NCBI GenBank assembly: GCA_001673575.1
Contig: LZME01000135.1
Location: 24,087 to 88,086 of the forward strand
DNA length: 64,000 nucleotides
From: Mycolicibacter heraklionensis
Lineage (GTDB): Bacteria > Actinomycetota > Actinomycetes > Mycobacteriales > Mycobacteriaceae
Reading direction: 5' to 3'
Part shown: positions 60,949-64,000 of the stretch, piece by piece
How positions within the stretch are numbered: position 1 is the stretch's first letter
How the letters are laid out: each line of letters opens with the position of its first letter
The notes under the pieces: generated by a model
Told to the model about the DNA's origin: nothing
Databases searched by the model: none
The model's input: the letters and a program-made list of their open reading frames with translations, nothing else
Program-made: the position numbers and the translations under genes

Positions 60949-62247
60949 TCAACGGCGGTCCAGTAGTTCACTTTGCCGCGATGGTGCCCGGATGGGCAGC
61001 ATCGCCATCAATCCGGCGGCCAACACTACCAGCAGGCCGCCGAGCCCAGCCCGGTCGGAGCCGAACAGGTCTACAAAGGTGAAGAACAGCGTCGGCGCCA
61101 GAAACGTCGCCGCCCGGCCGGTCGTGGTGTAGAGCCCGAAGGCAAGGCCTTCCTTTCCGGCTGCGCTCATCCGCAGCAGCAAGGTACGCGCCGACGACTG
61201 GGCCGGGCCGATGAACAGGACCAGCAACAGGCCGCAGATCCAGAACGTCAGTGGTCCCGACAGCGTCAGCAACACCAGCCCGACCACGATCATCGACGCC
61301 AACGCACCAAGGATCACCGCCTTGGAACCGATGCGCTCGTCGAGCAGTCCGCCGAGCGCCGCCCCGACCGCGGCCACGGTGCTGGCCGTGACGCCGAACA
61401 GCAGCACATCGGCCGTGGAGATGCCGTAGACGTTGACCCCTAACACGGCTCCGAACGCAACCACGCCGGTAAGCCCGTCCCGGAACACCGCGCTGGCCAA
61501 CAGGTAATAGACGATGTTGCGGTCGCGGCGCCATTCGGCGACCAGATCGGCCCGCAGCTGGCGGAAGCCCTTGGTGGCGGCGTCCGGTGTGACCGCGGCC
61601 GCGGAGCTTTCGGTGCACGATTTCGGCGCTCTGCCCAACAACGGAAAGGCGAAGACCACAAACCAGGCCGCGGTCAGCAGCATCGCCGCGCGCACGTTCA
61701 GCCCATCGGCGGTCGGCAGGTGCAGCAGACCAACGGTGGGTCCCTCCCCGGCGACGAAGCCCACGTAGACCACCAGCAGCAGCGCCACACTGCCGAGGTA
61801 GCCGGCGGCCAGACCGAAGCCGGAAACCCGGCCGGAATTTTCCGGGGTGGTGACCGACCGCAACATCGCGTTGTACGGCACGGTCGCCAGATCACTACAG
61901 GCGGCCGTCACCGCCAGCAATGCCAACCCCGGCAATAGGTAGCGCGGGTCATTGCGGATCAGGCTCATCGACGCGGTCAACGCGGCAACCGTGCCGCTCA
62001 ACACGATCAGCGCCAGCCGCCGCCGCCGTGGTTCGGTGATCGAGTTGCCGGTCAGTGGAGCCATCAGGGCGACCACGATCCCGGCAATGGCCATCGCCCG
62101 GCCCAGCCAACTGGCCGGCGAGGCGCTGGCGCCCACACCGACCGAAGCGGTCAGGTACACCGAGAAGACGAACGTGATGGTGATGGCATTGAGGCCGGTG
62201 GCTCCGCAGTCCCAGAGCGCCCACGCCAACCACGGGGGTTTCCGCAC
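60949..62247 (-). CDS. MFS transporter, UMF1/Atg22-like
   Basis: About 432 residues with 12 hydrophobic helices. The start (PPWLAWALWDCGATGLNAIT) and VPYNAMLRSVT, SGFGLAAGYLGSVALLLV resemble the UMF1 family of major-facilitator proteins, which includes vacuolar Atg22 amino-acid exporters; bacterial members are mostly unassigned. Start is GTG 62247 or 62253. The same frame is open for another 440 codons upstream, but that is antisense-frame shadow of the GT87 gene. Between that gene and pks on the same strand. It may serve the glycolipid locus or be unrelated. Confidence 0.75.
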   Translation of the reverse strand: MRKPPWLAWALWDCGATGLNAITITFVFSVYLTASVGVGASASPASWLGRAMAIAGIVVALMAPLTGNSITEPRRRRLALIVLSGTVAALTASMSLIRNDPRYLLPGLALLAVTAACSDLATVPYNAMLRSVTTPENSGRVSGFGLAAGYLGSVALLLVVYVGFVAGEGPTVGLLHLPTADGLNVRAAMLLTAAWFVVFAFPLLGRAPKSCTESSAAAVTPDAATKGFRQLRADLVAEWRRDRNIVYYLLASAVFRDGLTGVVAFGAVLGVNVYGISTADVLLFGVTASTVAAVGAALGGLLDERIGSKAVILGALASMIVVGLVLLTLSGPLTFWICGLLLVLFIGPAQSSARTLLLRMSAAGKEGLAFGLYTTTGRAATFLAPTLFFTFVDLFGSDRAGLGGLLVVLAAGLMAMLPIRAPSRQSELLDRR

Positions 62248-62258
62248 GGGCACAAACC

Positions 62259-63962
62259 CTATAGCTGGTGTGCACCCACCTGCGCTCCGGTTCCCTGTTG
62301 CTTGGGTCGCAACCGGGGGTTCATGCGGGCCGGCAGCCAGGCCGGAGGGGCGTCGGGCGCGGAGTCGAATACCCCGCCGGCCGGGTCGTCGGCCCATCCG
62401 TGGGCACGCACCAGGTCCGATTCCGGGCGGTAGATCTGCCGAATCACCAGTGCGCACAGCACCATTACCGCCAGGTCGCGCAGCAACACCGTGGTGGTGA
62501 ACCACTGCTCGGGCAGGCTGCGATCCGCAACGCTGTAGAGGTAGTACATCCGCGGTACCCAGACCAGCGCATCGACGGTCATCCAGACCAGCAGCAGCCG
62601 GCGGTGCGGCAGGGCCAGCACCGCCAGCGGCACCAGCCAAAGCGAGAACTGCGGACTCCAGACTTTGTTGGTCAACAGGAACGCCGCGACCACCAGAAAC
62701 GCCAACTGCGCCACCCGTGGGCGCCGAGGCGCGGTTAGGGCGATGTAGCTGATTCCGATGCAGCACAGCGCGAACAGTGCGGCGACGACGCCGTTGAGCA
62801 CCGTCGGGGGCTGCCACATCCCCAGGTCGCCGTCGAAGCCTTGCCAGCCGGTCAACGACCTCACCACGTTGTAGAGCGAATCCATGTCGTCGCCGCGGCG
62901 GGAGTTGAGCCGAAAGAATTCGCTCCAGCCCCGCGGGGCATATATCAGGACCGGCAGGTTCACCACCAGCCAGCTGACCGCGGTGGCCAGCACGGTGCGT
63001 TTGACCTCCCGCAGCCGGCCGGTACGCAGCCCCAGGACCAGCAGCGGGAACAGCAGCAGTACCGGGTACAGCTTGGCGGCGGTGCCCAACCCGAGCAGCA
63101 CCCCGGCCGCGGTCGGGCGCCGGCGCGCCCAGGCCAACAGACCGGCCCCGGCGAACGCGGTGGCCAACGCGTCGAAGTTGGTGAAGATCTGGAAGATCAC
63201 CAGCGGCGAAGCCGCCACCAACGCGGCGTCCCAGACGCGCCGACCGGCCAGCCCGGCGGTGGACCACACCGTCGCCAGCCAGGCCAGTGCCAGACCGAAC
63301 GCGACGATGTCGAAGAACACCACCACCTCGGCGACCCCGCTCAACGCCGGGATCTTCAGCACCTTGGTGATCGCCGTGTACGTCTTCGCCAGGGCCATCG
63401 CCGCGTACTGGTACAACCCGGTCAGTACCGGATATTCCATGTAGCGCACGGCGGGCAGTCCGTCGTAGCGGGTCTGTTCCTTGCCCGACGAGTCCTTCTC
63501 CACCCAGCTGGACTTGTACGGGAACTTGCCCTGATCCAATAGCTCCGCGGTATAGAGCGGCACCACGTCGGAGTAGCACAGCTGAAAGTACGCGCGCTCG
63601 TTGTCCCAGTTGGCCACCCGCTGGTCGGGGCTACCGCTGCCGGTGCTCTGCAGGCACGCCGACTTGGTGGTCCAGCCCAGGGCCAAGAACAGCACGGCGA
63701 TCAGGAACATCACCCGCAGCGGCGTCATGAACCTGGTCCGCCCGATCAGCGCATGGCGGCCGACCGGCCCACCGATGGTGTTCGACAGTGCCCGGCCGAC
63801 GACATCGGTGCGGCTGGGCAGGTCGCGGTCATCGGCACTGCGCAGGTCCGCCGCCAGCCGGCGCGGTGAGCGCATCGATCGTTCGGTCGTCTCCTGGCTC
63901 ACGGTAGAGCCTCCGGCGCCGGGGGCGGCGGAGGCGGCTCCGGCGGCGGCTTCCCCCTGCAC
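62259..63962 (-). CDS. GT87/DUF2029 integral membrane protein, Rv0051 homologue
   Basis: About 567 residues, matching M. tuberculosis Rv0051 over most of its length: DLPSRTDVVGRAL, GGPVGRHALIGRTRFMTPLR, WDNERAYFQLCYSDVVPLY, RYMEYPVLTGLYQY, NFDALATAFAGAGLLAWARR, GLGTAAKLYPVLLL, RRGDDMDSLYNVV and LTNKVWSPQFSLWLVPLAVL. A polytopic protein of the GT87 (polyprenyl-phosphate mannosyltransferase-like) group; the acceptor is unknown. GTG 63962 is the last start inside the window, but the frame stays open to the edge, so the true start may lie outside. It anchors the right side of the locus inserted beside rpsF. Confidence 0.85.
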   Translation of the reverse strand: MQGEAAAGAASAAPGAGGSTVSQETTERSMRSPRRLAADLRSADDRDLPSRTDVVGRALSNTIGGPVGRHALIGRTRFMTPLRVMFLIAVLFLALGWTTKSACLQSTGSGSPDQRVANWDNERAYFQLCYSDVVPLYTAELLDQGKFPYKSSWVEKDSSGKEQTRYDGLPAVRYMEYPVLTGLYQYAAMALAKTYTAITKVLKIPALSGVAEVVVFFDIVAFGLALAWLATVWSTAGLAGRRVWDAALVAASPLVIFQIFTNFDALATAFAGAGLLAWARRRPTAAGVLLGLGTAAKLYPVLLLFPLLVLGLRTGRLREVKRTVLATAVSWLVVNLPVLIYAPRGWSEFFRLNSRRGDDMDSLYNVVRSLTGWQGFDGDLGMWQPPTVLNGVVAALFALCCIGISYIALTAPRRPRVAQLAFLVVAAFLLTNKVWSPQFSLWLVPLAVLALPHRRLLLVWMTVDALVWVPRMYYLYSVADRSLPEQWFTTTVLLRDLAVMVLCALVIRQIYRPESDLVRAHGWADDPAGGVFDSAPDAPPAWLPARMNPRLRPKQQGTGAQVGAHQL

Positions 63963-64000
63963 CGGGTGGGTGATGGTTCCACCGGTCAGCTGTAGGGCCG

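Noticed and set aside
62248-63579. A 440-codon N-terminal extension of the MFS transporter that would make an 876-residue fusion
   Set aside because: It overlaps the GT87 gene in another frame, is Arg/Gly-rich without domains, and the MFS fold is complete from 62247.

Overview
The window is high-GC actinobacterial DNA that I read as a non-tuberculous Mycobacterium. The evidence is the conserved block rpsF-ssb-rpsR-rplI-dnaB next to a GT87 membrane protein of the Rv0051 type, an intein-containing dnaB, a cmtR-DUF1490-ctpG metal locus in the M. tuberculosis order, MmpL/PapA/Pks/FAAL/Gap lipid-export genes, and many starts preceded by TANNNT plus 6-7 nt, as in mycobacterial leaderless mRNAs. The species cannot be fixed from sequence alone. 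I saw no tRNA, rRNA, CRISPR array or insertion sequence.

Region 1 (about 0.2-20 kb). A Tat-exported DUF1906 protein is followed by a leftward three-gene multimodular synthase resembling bacterial PUFA synthases, in the order PfaD-like enoyl reductase, PfaA-like (KS-AT-ACP-ACP-KR-DH), PfaC-like (KS-CLF-FabA-type DHs-PKS-type DH-acyltransferase). The C-terminal acylglycerophosphate acyltransferase-like domain and the gene order recall the myxobacterial pfa1-pfa2-pfa3 type. A 28-residue membrane peptide lies just downstream. Divergent from it is a PAP2 phosphatase/diacylglycerol-kinase-like fusion, facing an acyl-CoA dehydrogenase. Together these suggest synthesis of an unusual polyunsaturated or hydroxylated acyl chain and its placement on glycerolipid; the product is unknown.

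Region 2 (20-32.4 kb). An ArsR/SRPBCC pair has a clear operator-promoter. A translationally coupled operon of a ferritin-like diiron protein, a Baeyer-Villiger-type monooxygenase and an SDR is followed by a MerR regulator. Three paralogous secreted PE-PPE-domain serine hydrolases flank it, two in tandem. A lipoprotein serine hydrolase, a CobW-type GTPase and an alpha/beta hydrolase follow.

Region 3 (32.4-35.3 kb) is accessory: a VapBC-type toxin-antitoxin pair, a protein with a TNT-like (NAD glycohydrolase toxin) N-terminus, a possible ribbon-helix-helix protein, and a gene-free stretch holding an iterated TGTCAT/ATGACA motif and a 24-bp palindrome.

Region 4 (35.3-43.7 kb) holds cmtR-DUF1490-ctpG (Cd/Pb sensing and efflux) and the replication/ribosome block. 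DnaB carries two inteins: a 143-residue class-3-like mini-intein in the P-loop and a 425-residue class-1 intein with a LAGLIDADG endonuclease.

Region 5 (43.8-64 kb) separates rpsF from the Rv0051 homologue. It holds three PknH-sensor-like exported proteins and a complete acyltrehalose-type locus: FAAL, Gap/Sap, Chp-type PE-PPE acyltransferase, MmpL8/10-like transporter, PapA and a Mas/Pks2-type polyketide synthase, followed by a UMF1-type MFS protein. Gene content and directions match SL-1, DAT/PAT and trehalose polyphleate loci. The polyketide synthase has lost key residues in its KR and DH domains.
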